Of a stretch of 30,012 bases of DNA, positions 1 to 9,766 are shown one piece after another. The DNA is from Saksenaea vasiformis B4078 (Eukaryota > Mucoromycota > Mucoromycetes > Mucorales > Saksenaeaceae): assembly GCA_000697055.1 (NCBI GenBank), contig JNDT01000837.1, forward strand, positions 1 through 30,012. Direction: 5' to 3'. The notes beneath the pieces are model-generated. The model had not been told where the DNA came from, searched no databases, and was given only the letters and a program-made list of their open reading frames with translations. The position numbers were made by a program, and so were the translations under genes. Each line of letters opens with the position of its first letter. Position 1 is the first letter of the stretch.

Positions 1-96
1 TTAGATGGCACTCGACAATATTTATCATTGAATGTTTCCAATAAACTAATTTGTAATACTCGCTCAATAGTTGTGTATTGCCTGCGTCCATCAGAT

Positions 97-251
97 AATT
101 TGGTTTTTGTCCGCAAGTGAAAGGTTTTGTCCGCAGTGGATGGTGAGAGTAGTAACTACCAAAAATGGCAAGCAATGAAACAAAAATGGTCATCGGTACT
201 TGAAAAAGGTTTTTGTCCCCAAGGATTAAGCTTTTGTCCGTAGCAATTCCC
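97..251. mobile_element. Right end of a TIR transposon, partial (left part outside recognisable range)
   Basis: The last bases (235-251), read on the minus strand, begin GGGAATTGCTACGGACA, which is identical to the left terminus of the elements at 2533 and 25632. The interior is different and contains four copies of a TTTTGTCC motif (about 104-111, 126-133, 211-218, 232-239). It therefore looks like another member of the same TIR family with an unrelated core. No transposase coding is visible and no matching left terminus was found in the window, so the true left boundary is unknown. No target-site duplication could be assigned. Confidence 0.5.
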
Positions 252-628
252 TTTTCAAATGAACGTTCTATGAAGCCATCACTTCGTCATCACGCCCCGC
301 GGATCCGTGAGAATTAGCTTTCGCAGTTAGAAAGGCGTTCAGTACATCAGAAGCGCTGATCATGTTTATAACGCTCGGACAAATTTTGGTGCTCACCAGG
401 GAATTTAAAGTCCATGCAAGTCTTATGCTTGAACCAATAACGCATCCTTAAAGTAAGCTTGGTTCTTCATGGTCGCGAAACTCGTTTAGCGTAGTATAAA
501 AAGTCATTCAGAAAAAGACATTATCTGCTAAAGTAATAGATCCACACATATACCCCTGTAGATAGAGACTTCGACGATCGAATAAACCGCTTGCGATAAT
601 TACATAAAGAAAGGACGTAATGATTAAT
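252..628. other. Intergenic, no gene seen
   Basis: Between the transposon end and the HEM13 stop codon. Short frames only, no recognisable protein, RNA gene or repeat. It must hold the HEM13 3' untranslated region (minus strand). Confidence 0.5.
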
Positions 629-2029
629 TTACATTGTGGGGATCCAGTCTCTTGGATTCTTCAAGACAGCTTCCAAGTCCATTTCTCTAGATCCGACCTC
701 TGGGGAATGCATGTACTCCCAACGGGCCGTCAGCGGAAGCGACATCAAGATAGCTTCAATTCTTGCTCCTGGCGTCTGCAGTCCGAATTTAGTACCTCTG
801 TCCCACACAAGATTAAATTCGACATAGCGTCCGCGGCGAATTTGTTGCCACTGCTTCATCTCGTTCGTGTACTTCATGTTCATTCGTTTCTTCATGATTG
901 GTATATACGATTGCGAGAATCGATTGCCCATTTCCTTGATAAAGGCAAAGATTTCTTCGGCAGGCTTATCGTCGAGATCATCAAAGAAAATGCCGCCAAT
1001 ACCACGCGATTCTCCGCGATGTTTGTTGTAAAAGTACTTATCACACCACTGCTTGAAAGTACCGTAGTATTTCTTGTCGAATTTGTCACAGCCGTCCTTT
1101 AGTACTTGATGGAAGTGGATAGCATCATCCTCGAACAAATAACTCGGAGTCAAATCGGAACCTCCACCAAACCACCACATCTTGGGTGTTCCATCTTCGT
1201 TCTCGATCTCGAAGTAGCGGTAGTTCAAATGGATGGTGGGAGCGTTGGGATTGTGTGGATGCATCACCAGCGAAATACCGGCAGCAAAGAATGGTACAGG
1301 CCCGTCAGCACTAATGTCCTTACCCCGATCATGGCGCATTTGTTCCACAGCCGCCTTGGGAAGTTGTCCGTAGACGATTGAAACGCCCACACCAGCCTTT
1401 TCGAACACATTGCCGTCCTGTAACACGCAGGTGATACCTTCTCCACCTTCCTGGCGTTGCCAAGCAGTGCGGCTGAATTGTTTACCATCCAATGCTTCAA
1501 TATCAGAGACAATGCGGTCCTGAAGTCCCTTTACGAATGCTTCCATACGAAGTCGCATGGGGTCGCTGTCTGTAATAGGTCCTTCAGCTTTCTGTAGAGA
1601 CAGAAGACATAAGAGTCTCGTTGCACTCATTTAAATAACGAAGCTTACGCGTTGTTTGTCATCCTGAACAGCATCGCAATAGACCTGAATAACGTGTCAG
1701 ATAGGGATTATCCTGTTTTCTTTTTTTCTCGCGATTATCTTACTTCATTCACGTTCCATGCAGCCAGAGTTGTCGCGCCGATAGCAGCGGCTGTTGTATA
1801 TAGAACATGGTTCGGCTTCTTCCAACGGCCATTGATACCAGGGGTGGTAGACAGAAAGGCTCTTCTGGCAATACTGCAATACTCATTAAGGCCTGCCGCT
1901 GTCTCATACGACTTACAGAGATCGCTGTGGAATGGCACGTGTGGTGTAACGCACTACTCGAAAACCGATTATTTTCTCATGTCACTGAATAACAATGGAC
2001 TTACGCGTTCTTATTACTCCAGAAAGCAT
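629..2029 (-). CDS. HEM13: Coproporphyrinogen III oxidase, oxygen-dependent, mitochondrial
   Basis: Catalyses oxygen-dependent decarboxylation of coproporphyrinogen III to protoporphyrinogen IX in heme synthesis. Four exons: 2005-2029, 1744-1892, 1649-1663, 629-1591; predicted 383 aa. The large last exon carries the family signatures: a VLQDGNVFEKAGVGVS segment, the MHPHNP-to-IHLNYRYFE stretch, WWFGGGSDLTPSY, and RGIGGIFFDDL, ending in DWIPTM. Start chosen at 2029 because joining exon 1 to 1892 restores frame and gives an Arg/Ser-rich N-terminus (RLNEYCSIARRAFLSTTP) followed by an Ala/Thr-rich hydrophobic stretch (YTTAAAIGATTLAAW), a bipartite presequence expected for the mitochondrial intermembrane space. 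Exon 3 is 15 nt; an upstream in-frame acceptor would make it 36 nt (1649-1684). Introns are 112, 80 and 57 nt, all GT-AG. Identity is secure; the N-terminal exons are inferred. Confidence 0.95.
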
Positions 2030-2532
2030 GGCTGAACAACAAGGAGGAGGAAGAAGAAAAGTTCGAACACTCCGCTCTTAGCAAACACAGCGCGACAGCA
2101 CCAGAACCCAGAAACGACGTCAGTAAAATCGTCCAATCACGTAATTACCTCCGCGTCGTCGCACGGCCTCCATCTACGGAGAGCAAAAGCCGACCCGACA
2201 CATGGGCTGCAGGAGCGGCCCATACCGCCTCACCATTGCCAGAGGATATGGGATAACTGACTTATAGCCGAGGCCTGTACCGTGTCATCAGTGATCTGAT
2301 CGTCGCCGAAAACTCCAAGAAACCTCTGCTCTGTTGGATAGAACTACACAAAAAGCCGTTGATATCTTCTTTTGCACGCAAACAGCAATTAAAGAAGGTG
2401 CCAGCTAAGACTGCGCACTTGCAGAGACCCACTGAATCTTGTGGATAAACTTGATTTTAAATCCCTACAAGCGTTCTAGGAAGCACTAAAATGAACTGTA
2501 GATAACTTGTTCCTTAACGTAAAGGAAGTTTA
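2030..2532. other. Intergenic upstream of HEM13, no gene seen
   Basis: Shared 5' flank between HEM13 (minus) and the element at 2533. A purine-rich run lies at 2040-2062. No coding frame with recognisable protein. It should hold the HEM13 promoter; no confident TATA box was found. Confidence 0.4.
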
Positions 2533-2836
2533 CGGGAATTGCTACGGACACTCAGCGTCTGCCTCTTAGGGACACTCATGTAACATAATTTCGAGAACTG
2601 TTGAATAGATAGCTTAGAATTCTCTAATGAAGTCTGATCATATGCAATGTCAACTAGCGTTTGAGTCTCCGTGCATCGACTATTCAGGCTTAGATAGATG
2701 AACGGGATGATATCTGCCTATAGGCTCTCGATGAGGGCTTAACAGGCAGACGCTCAGCTCATAGGCACTCCTCTTATTTTGACGTTGGCTTCAGGGATAC
2801 CCACGCCTTGGCTTCTATTTGAGCACGGTCATACTT
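2533..2836 (+). mobile_element. Truncated non-autonomous TIR element (copy of the 25632 family)
   Basis: Starts GGGAATTGCTACGGACA and stays closely similar over about 300 bp to 25632-25937, including shared blocks TAGATAGCTTAGAATTCTC and GGCTTAGATAGATGAACGGG. Similarity stops at about 2836 (after CATACTT). The right terminal repeat present in the 25632 copy is absent, so this copy is 3'-truncated. No open reading frame of its own. It lies about 100 bp upstream of the gene at 2939. Confidence 0.85.
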
Positions 2837-2938
2837 TAACTTTTTCGCTTGAACCTCCGTAATCAGATAGATATAAATAAGCGACACAAAACCCGAGCGA
2901 GCCTCATCGCATTCAACATTTCGGGCAACATTATCATC

Positions 2939-3467
2939 ATGACAAAATTGGCTCCAATTGGTCTGATCTTCCTTGTATTAGCTAACGGTCCATGGCCTTC
3001 CTCCCGTAGCCATTGTTGGTGGCGCTCAAGCAGGAGGTCTAGCTATTTACTTGTGGAAGGCGTTCACTGCTGGAAAGGAAACAGCGACGATTACCTTCAG
3101 CCGCACCTGGGGTGTACTTGCAACAAATGATACAATTATTGGTCAATTTTATGGCGGCAGCACATACAACGATGAACAAGGTGCCGTCTTCTGTGTTCAA
3201 GACCGCAGACATGGGCATACCAAACGAGCTCTTTTCTTCCCTCATCGAGAGGACAATCCATTCAGTATGATCAAGCAGCCCTCAAGCGTCATGTCAGACG
3301 GGAGAGACATCAGGGATCTTGACAAGAAAATTTGCTACATAATGCCTCAGGTGCCCAACTGTAGCAAGATGGCCGACGAAGACTACGTTAAGGAGCTCGC
3401 GGAAAAGGTTTCCAAAGAAGTTGACTCTGCTAGCAATACATGTCGACGTGTCTTTGGTCGGGTGTAA
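2939..3467 (+). CDS. Small membrane-anchored protein of unknown function
   Basis: Not recognised. Proposed model: exon 1 2939-2960, intron 2961-3009 (49 nt, weak GTCTGA donor, CTAAC branch-like site, TAG acceptor), exon 2 3010-3467; 159 aa. The splice is proposed because the long downstream frame has no suitable ATG, and joining gives a short N-terminus leading into a Gly/Ala-rich hydrophobic helix (AIVGGAQAGGLAIYLW), likely a signal anchor. The remainder is polar with a Trp-Gly-Val/Gly-Gly-Ser segment, four cysteines and a basic C-terminus. The alternative is a single-nucleotide indel in a broken gene, or a different first exon. Coding status rests on frame length and composition only. Confidence 0.5.
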
Positions 3468-3795
3468 CAACAAGACTTATAATCAGTTACAGCAGAAGCC
3501 ATGAATAAACAAGTGTTTTTATCTTCGATCATTTGGAAATACCGGATGTAGCAACCGGTACGCAGCCAAAACTGAAGAAATAGACCTGCATCATCCGGAA
3601 AGGAAGACACGGCTATGTGCCGCGTAGAAGAGAGATTAGCTGTGGTTGATTATGAACGACACATAAGCATAAATACTTTACAAGGTCGACGCCTTTCGTT
3701 ATTCGCGGGAATGGATCCATCGGAAGACGTCTTTTCTTCTTTTTAGCAAACTTATAACGTGGAAAAGATACAAAAGCAACAAATAAAACATATGT
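3468..3795. other. Intergenic, no gene seen
   Basis: Between the stop at 3467 and the transposase remnant. Only short frames in both strands. No repeat or RNA gene recognised. Confidence 0.4.
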
Positions 3796-4917
3796 TTAGA
3801 AATATATTGTACATGGGTCATAATTAGCGACTGTTCCTGGGATTCTGCGTCTTCGCCTAAAAGAGAAAACGCTGTTCACGTAATCTTCTAAGTTCCCGGT
3901 TTCTCTGCTGTCTTGAAAGTTCCGGTATTGGTCTGAAGATACAACGTTGCGATGTCTCCGAGCAGTTTCTTTTTCTTCGCCTTCAATTTGAGCTAGTTGT
4001 AGTAACAGTTGCCGTCTACACTGCCGCTGTTCTTGGAATGTTTCTTCCATCTCGCGTGCCAGAGCTTCAGCATCCCTCTCAATGCTTGCTACACGCTCAG
4101 CAGGCTCTTAACTATTCTCATCATCATAAAAGTCTAAAACGGTTATCTCTTGATTATCTGTGTTGGATCCTTGGACCTGAGATGGGATTGGTAAGGGTGA
4201 TTGGAGTGGTGAAGGAGATAGAACTGCCAAAGGCGACGGTTCGTCTTCTATAATATCATACAGTGGTGGTCGTGTGCACGTGTCCTTCGAGTGGCGAACT
4301 GGCACACACTCGAGATCAGACAGCCATCACGAGTTCGTGCACGTCGTGTTCGATAGTAACGAGGTCGTTGTGAGTGGGTAACTCCGCCCTCGATACGCTC
4401 AGCCGGGATATCGAAGAACTTGAACAAGAGAACGGACCGCTAGAGCATCACGGCGACTCGGATTGAGTCCTCATACATGCGGAAGTTTGCGTCTTCGAAA
4501 GCCTGAATCCCGACTTCCACGTCGATGCCTTGGCTTTCAGTTATACCAATTTCCATATCTCTAAATGGACGGTACGTTATCTGAAACGAGCAGAGTTACG
4601 ATCTAGTTAGGACAGTGTGATATAAAACTTACTGGAAGCTATTTGTATGCAAGGTGCGGTACTTTGTCTCTGAATGTAAAATTGGCTAACTGGTATCTGG
4701 CCATGGCCAGATTGTTTGAGCAAGTGCTTGCATAGCATAAATTGGCTGTTAAGATAATAAGGGCAGCCGCAGATCCACGAAGTTACTGATGGTATGTATC
4801 TTGTTGACGCGTCAGCACTTTCGTTTCGGGTAAGGAGCAATCTCCTTTCTTTAACAAATTTGTATTTCCACCTTTGGGGGGGCTTCTTCGACGCATAATC
4901 TCTTACTTAGATTTTAA
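3796..4917 (-). pseudogene. Decayed Mutator-like transposase, C-terminal part with SWIM zinc finger
   Basis: Read on the minus strand from 4917, the first segment includes PQRWKYKFVKERRL and then a SWIM-type zinc finger of form C-G-C ... C-K-H (about 4722-4775), which is typical of the C-terminus of MULE-type transposases. After a possible short intron (GTAAGT near 4627-4632, acceptor TTTCAG near 4582) a segment beginning ITYRPFRDMEIG follows in another frame, then an in-frame TAG near 4440, then a Pro/Ser-rich linker (4108-4305) and a C-terminal tail with FSFRRRRRIPGT (about 3826-3861). Frame changes and the internal stop show it is broken. The catalytic DDE core and terminal inverted repeats were not found. 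Family assignment comes from recall of fungal MULE C-termini and the SWIM finger. Confidence 0.65.
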
Positions 4918-6297
4918 GCGAAGACTTGGGAGGTACTTCGTTAAGATGATATATATGAGAAGGTCTAGTCTTACTCCGTTTAATCTGTGGAGGTGAACCC
5001 ACTTCAGACAGCCCTCTTTTCATAAGCAGTTACGTTCTTCTTGGAAGAGCAAGGCTAGCATTCACATCTACGTCGTATTTCGATCAAGAAAATAATATAG
5101 ATATCATGTTTAGACGACGAGTTCCTTGACGTTGCCTGTGGCGCTAGGTACTCTATATCCCTAGCTCATTGACCTTTCGATATAACTAAGGCAACTATAG
5201 TGTCTGTTGCTATCGCGTCTCTGCACAGATTGCTGAAAGTGTAATAGAATCCTTTCAGATACTTCTCTCCATCACTTTACTGAACCATTTGCTTACAAGC
5301 TTAACAGAACTCTTTCGCTTGGGGCTCTGAATGTTCAATAACGAGCCCAAAGAAATCATCAAGCTTTAAATAGTAATAATTCATCAGTGTTGGAAAATAT
5401 CTTGTGTAGTGCTCAGTAGCCGATCCGCCTAAACACTTGAAATACCCAGCATTTTGATCCATTTCTTTGCGGTGCATTGTAGTCGTAGATAATGCAGTAA
5501 CCATTCGCGAAGCAATTATACGCTATGTCAGTTATTGCTGGAAACTTCGTGAAACCAATACTGCTCTTAACCACATGACTGCAAAACTGAATGAAAAAAC
5601 TGATGGGATGGATTCATGGGCGATTACAGATACTGAGGATATCCTTTTTGTTCAATTTCCGAAACAGCTCTAATATGTTTCTATCGGTTTAACGTACAGC
5701 TGTTTTCAATGCCTGAAACTCTTCCACAGGTAGGTGCTTTTCTTCATACACACCATATGTATGTCTCTTTCGGTGCCTCATCACAATATCTAGTCGTTCG
5801 CTGCCTCCAGTGGAATGAAAGGATCGCGAACATTACACCGAACGCGTCTGAACGTTTACACATTTGCAACCTTTCATAGCAAAGACCTCTGTTGCCTTGA
5901 CAGAGCATCTTGCTGGATCAAATTTCTGGCTGAGAAAGTTTACAGTCAGCATTCAGACATCCTGGAGCTTCCAAGGGAGAATTTGACACGTACTTTCCAG
6001 ATATTTTTGGTTTTGACACGATAAGTATCAGTCAATGCACAGGTTGCACGAAAACTTTCCGTCCTTGTCATCTTGAAAAGATATTTTCTCATCAACAACG
6101 CCATTTATCCATTTTGTAAAGCTTCTCTTCGGTATCTTGGAAAAAAGGAACGATAGTGTGGTGACCATCTTCCCGCATTTTTGCGATCACACGTTTTTCG
6201 GCCCTTAAAAACGTACACTCCGAAAAAAGACACAAAAAATCGTCTTCCCAGATCCCAACCGCCAAAAGGCACATACTTGAGTGTTTTGCAGAACACC
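4918..6297. other. Gene-poor stretch, possibly eroded transposon sequence
   Basis: Short open stretches exist on both strands (for example 5301-5504 minus and 5467-5673 plus, about 65 aa each) but none resembles a known protein, and they overlap each other. Given the adjoining MULE remnant it may be the eroded upstream part of that element, but no conserved transposase motif was seen. The right end must contain the promoter of the gene at 6298. Confidence 0.3.
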
Positions 6298-7686
6298 ATG
6301 GCGTACCAACGGACATATGAAGCACCTATGGAATTCGAGTATGAAAACCAGCCTCTTTTTTCATACAGTGCCTTCAATCGCTCAGTTCAGTCCGACGATC
6401 GACGGTCGGTACATAATGAAGGAAACAGTTTTTCGAAATGGATCGATGGAAAACCTTCGCCATCAACATCGTCGTGCGGCCAATTGTATTTGCCAAAATC
6501 ATTCTTACACGTATCTGATCGAAACGATTCAGTAAACAGTCTCATGTCGAATCGATTAGAAAAAATCAATCTGGAGGAAATGGAAGAGAAGAAGGAGAAT
6601 CCATGTGAAGATCCACAACAACAAGAAGAAGACGAAGAAAGAGTTAAATATCCGTGAAATCCCTTGATACTTGTATTTATTTAATTTTCCAAGTTTAGGA
6701 TGAAGAAAACTCATCCCTTTTGATACCATACCAACCGCCACCATCACTTGCATCATCACCACAACCAGCATTATCGCCTGCATCGCCTGAGTCACCTTTA
6801 GAAAACACAACCGTTGCTCCCGGAAACCCACCAGCAGAAATTATTACACCATCTCATCCTAGTCCAACTTATTCGCACGGCATAATTTTCTTTTGGTCAG
6901 GGTAAATGTCTGCATGGGAGTCAACGTGTAAAGTAATATCCGCTTCTTGTAGATTGCTTCAGATAGGTTGCAATATTGCATTATTCACAATGGCTGTCTA
7001 TGTCAGCGTTCAGTTTGCGATTGCCCTTAAGCACGATGTTGTGGAGAAGATGAAGATCTATGAGTCTGGTAATGAATTTTCGAGGTAACACAGACATGAG
7101 ACTGACGTACCATTGACAGACATGCTGGATCGGCATTACGACTATAAGCAAAAATATATCGAGAATCGATGCGAAATGGCAACCCGATTACCTGCAATGG
7201 CACAAGCATGCAGAGAGTGGGAAAAATATCCTTTTTTATACATTTCCTTTTTTCCGTCAAACTAAGAATTATATTTCCTTAACGTGAATTGCACAGCTCT
7301 TTACCAGCCCGAGTGGATAGGAAGGTAAGATAAACCTGTCTTTATATAGTGCGATTGAAAGATACCCACCTGTTACACCTATGCTAATGAGGAACTTATT
7401 TTGTAGAACTAAAGTACTTGCGGAAACAGTTGGTGAAATTGCAAATGGCTTCGTTGACACAATATCCGTAAAAACTATGGTATGGTGAAGGAAAAAGCAA
7501 AAAAAAAAAAAAGTAAATTACATTATTAAATGAGGAGATCAGGTATTCGTATTATCGATTCTATTCGCGTCACTTTGGGCAGCAAGTGTACGATCAAGAG
7601 AAGAAAGAACCTATCATCTGACATACTATGCGAACAATGAAAACCGACCGTTAACACAGTCTGATCAGAAACGCGTACAGCAATGA
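6298..7686 (+). CDS. BRR6: Brr6/Brl1-family nuclear envelope protein
   Basis: Integral inner/outer nuclear membrane protein involved in nuclear pore complex assembly and membrane lipid homeostasis (family knowledge). Seven exons: 6298-6642, 6699-6901, 6953-7068, 7120-7225, 7295-7324, 7407-7479, 7543-7686; 338 aa. Start at 6298 has an ACCATGG context, and RTYEAPMEFEYENQPLF follows closely. Residues 1-175 are low-complexity, Ser/Pro/Glu-rich. The conserved domain (about 178-310) includes WSGLLQIGCNI, a first membrane helix, KHDVVEKMKIYE, YIENRCEMATRLPAM, ACREWEK, TKVLAETVGEIANGFVD and a second helix FVLSILFASLWAA. Intron 4 (7226-7294) is AT-AC and leads into a 30-nt exon. The usual first and fourth domain cysteines appear replaced by Tyr and Ala. 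The symbol denotes the family; BRL1 is an equally valid name. Confidence 0.9.
7226..7294 (+). other. U12-type AT-AC intron in the BRR6-like gene
   Basis: The intron begins ATATCCTTTT, the exact U12 5' splice-site consensus. It has TTCCTTAAC at 7275-7283, the exact U12 branch-site consensus, with the branch adenosine about 12 nt from the end. It ends in AC (7293-7294). Removing precisely 69 nt joins codon parts AA and A and preserves the family sequence EWEK followed by PEWIGRTKV across two further splice junctions. A GT-AG alternative (donor GTGGGA at 7217, acceptor CAG at 7296) deletes the conserved EWEK and leaves the next junction out of frame. Confidence 0.9.
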
Positions 7687-7730
7687 CAATAAAGCAAAAA
7701 AGAAAAAGGGAGAACATTATATGGTTGGAT

Positions 7731-8626
7731 TCATTCTAACAGTGCGATAGTTTGCATTATTTTGCAGAGATCACCTGGCCTGACGGTAACATTTTCGACG
7801 AGTAGTAACACTTGACATGATTCGTCGTCACGGAGGTTTGTCGTTGCCGTGTGAACGATGACCTCGATAAACAGTGGATATTTTTGAAAGAAATAATCTT
7901 CCATGTCTTCTGTGATTAATGGCTGACCATCCTCCAATGAATTGTACGAATAAACATGGCCTATTCGCAGTTTGATCAGCATTCTGGAGAGACCATAGAG
8001 GCACTGTGATCTTGATCTAATCGTATTTAAAAAATCTTCTGCCAGCAGCTCAACATTGTCTTCAATAATAGGTAACTGCTCAATGAGCGAGTGATTATCG
8101 ATCCGATCACGAAGCCAGTCTTCGAAGACACGGACAATATCGGACCTGGTAGATGTACTACCTAGCGTAGGAAGCTATTTGTTCACATAGGTGTCAGCGG
8201 GCTTCACAAGATACGAAATCGATATAGTTTTTCTATTTACCGAGATAAAACAATGACCACCATCCATAAAATATGTCTGGCGTAAAAATCTACTTTCTTC
8301 CATATCCCGCTGAAAAGCCGTAAAAGTTTTTGAGTCTGTATCAAATCTTCCGTCTTCCATACTCATTGTACCATCTGTGGCGGATGATAAATGACTATCT
8401 TCATTGAACCACATCTTTTCTCTAATGTTCGATTGTTTGTACTGTATGGAATTCTCAACTAAAAAAGACACGTATTTTAAAACAATTTATTCAGAACGAA
8501 ACATTCGTACCGATTGCCTGCGATTCCAGTAGCATAACTGAAAGAAGATGACAGAGAAATGAAATATGAAACACCCAAGCTTTATGAGGATCTACCCAAG
8601 AGAAGGTTGTCATCACAAGATCCCAT
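7731..8626 (-). CDS. Unrecognised four-exon protein, 239 aa
   Basis: Not recognised. Proposed exons: 8596-8626, 8511-8537, 8241-8458, 7731-8174; introns of 58, 52 and 66 nt, all GT-AG and frame-consistent. ATG at 8626 lies in an ACCCATGGG context. The product is soluble-looking with no signal or membrane segment. The N-terminal half is acidic and polar; the C-terminal 148 residues look ordered, with FEDWLRDRIDNHSLIEQL, a helix around LLAEDFLNTIRSRSQC, and a strand-rich end (LFIEVIVHTATTN, VLLLVENVTVRPGD). Its stop lies 44 bp from the stop of the BRR6-like gene on the opposite strand, so the two transcripts probably overlap at their 3' ends. The last two exons are well supported by frame; the first two are less certain. 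Confidence 0.6.
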
Positions 8627-9766
8627 GGGTAAAGCTAAATCAAGCAGGAGCCATGTGAGTTTATCGATGGTGTGAGGAGAGGCGCAGGGTACAACTACTT
8701 TAGGAAAGGCGGGACGGTGTCAATTTGGGCGACTCATTTTCATGTATCTAAGAGGTAATCGACATACCGTTCTTCATCGGTATACACTCTGGTTATGATA
8801 AAAGTCACTTTAGTGAGTAGGATTAAGAACCAGAAGAGCAGAAAAGCGAACTAAGCTAGAAATCCTCTACTCGTATGAACCGAGGCCTCTAGCGAATCTG
8901 TTTCAAGCACATCTCCTATATGAAAGCCTAGGTTATCGACAACATCTTACTTTTGAAATACTTATGATTATGTATTATGGTCTTCGTCAAAAAACGCAAG
9001 GATTAGGCGCGGCAGAAGACATTCAAACCTTAATTTTGAGTGCTTTGAAACACATGATGACGGCGGGCGGGGAGAAAGCCCTTTACTGTCTGGTCGGTAA
9101 CTTTTTCCGTAATTACCAATCTTCATGATTAGCCATGTTGAAGCAATGACACGAACAACAACAAAGAAGCGGAAAAACGCATGTCTTCTGTTTGGACCTG
9201 AGCCTGCATGATTGTCTTTCGGATGAATAGTCCATTCCGTAAGTTGACAGTTATTCCAGACATACTTAAGGGAAAGAAATGCCTCATCAAGACGGCTCAG
9301 AATAGAATGGGAAGGACGTTGATTCAGCATTTACAGGTGGATAGTCCCCATTAATGATAGGGAGTAGCACCAGGAAGCCATACACCGCCGCCGTCCAAAA
9401 ATTTCGAGCACGTAGACCGGACGAAGCTACGCTCTGATCGTAACTGCCATTTAACGTCTATGTGTCATTTTCTCTACACATAAACGACTGATGGTCTGGC
9501 TAGGAAATAACGTGGTTTCTTCGGACAACTTCATCTCTCGGATGGTCTACTGGATAATTCTTTTTTCCTTGAATAAAGCCTCAGCTGATAATAGTTTTGA
9601 GAAGAATTTAAATATTCGAGCCATTATCGTTATTGGAAGCATTCAGAATTGTCTCGCGAATCAATGAACTACAGGAAATCGACAATAGTTGCACTCGATC
9701 ATTTGATGGACAAAGTTTGCAATGACGATCCAAACATTCCAGTAATTGAAATCGAAGAGTACAGCT
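8627..9766. other. Intergenic, no convincing gene
   Basis: A minus-strand frame of 120 codons (8968-9330) is open but shows no recognisable domain and an odd composition, so it is not called. A plus-strand frame at 9664-9801 overlaps the last exon of the transporter and is judged a shadow. No repeats or RNA genes recognised. Confidence 0.35.

Noticed and set aside
2511..2520. TTCCTTAAC string matching the U12 branch consensus
   Set aside because: No U12-type donor upstream and no coding sequence; it lies just before the MITE and is taken as chance.
5637..5660. A second ATATCCTTTT string resembling a U12 5' splice site
   Set aside because: No TTCCTTRAC branch site lies within the next 120 bp and there is no recognised gene to splice.
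6181..6297. Upstream extension of the BRR6-like first exon
   Set aside because: The frame is open but contains no ATG; the ATG at 6298 has a strong context and fits the family N-terminus.
8968..9330. 120-codon minus-strand open frame
   Set aside because: No recognised domain, no convincing flanking splice sites, unusual composition; treated as chance.
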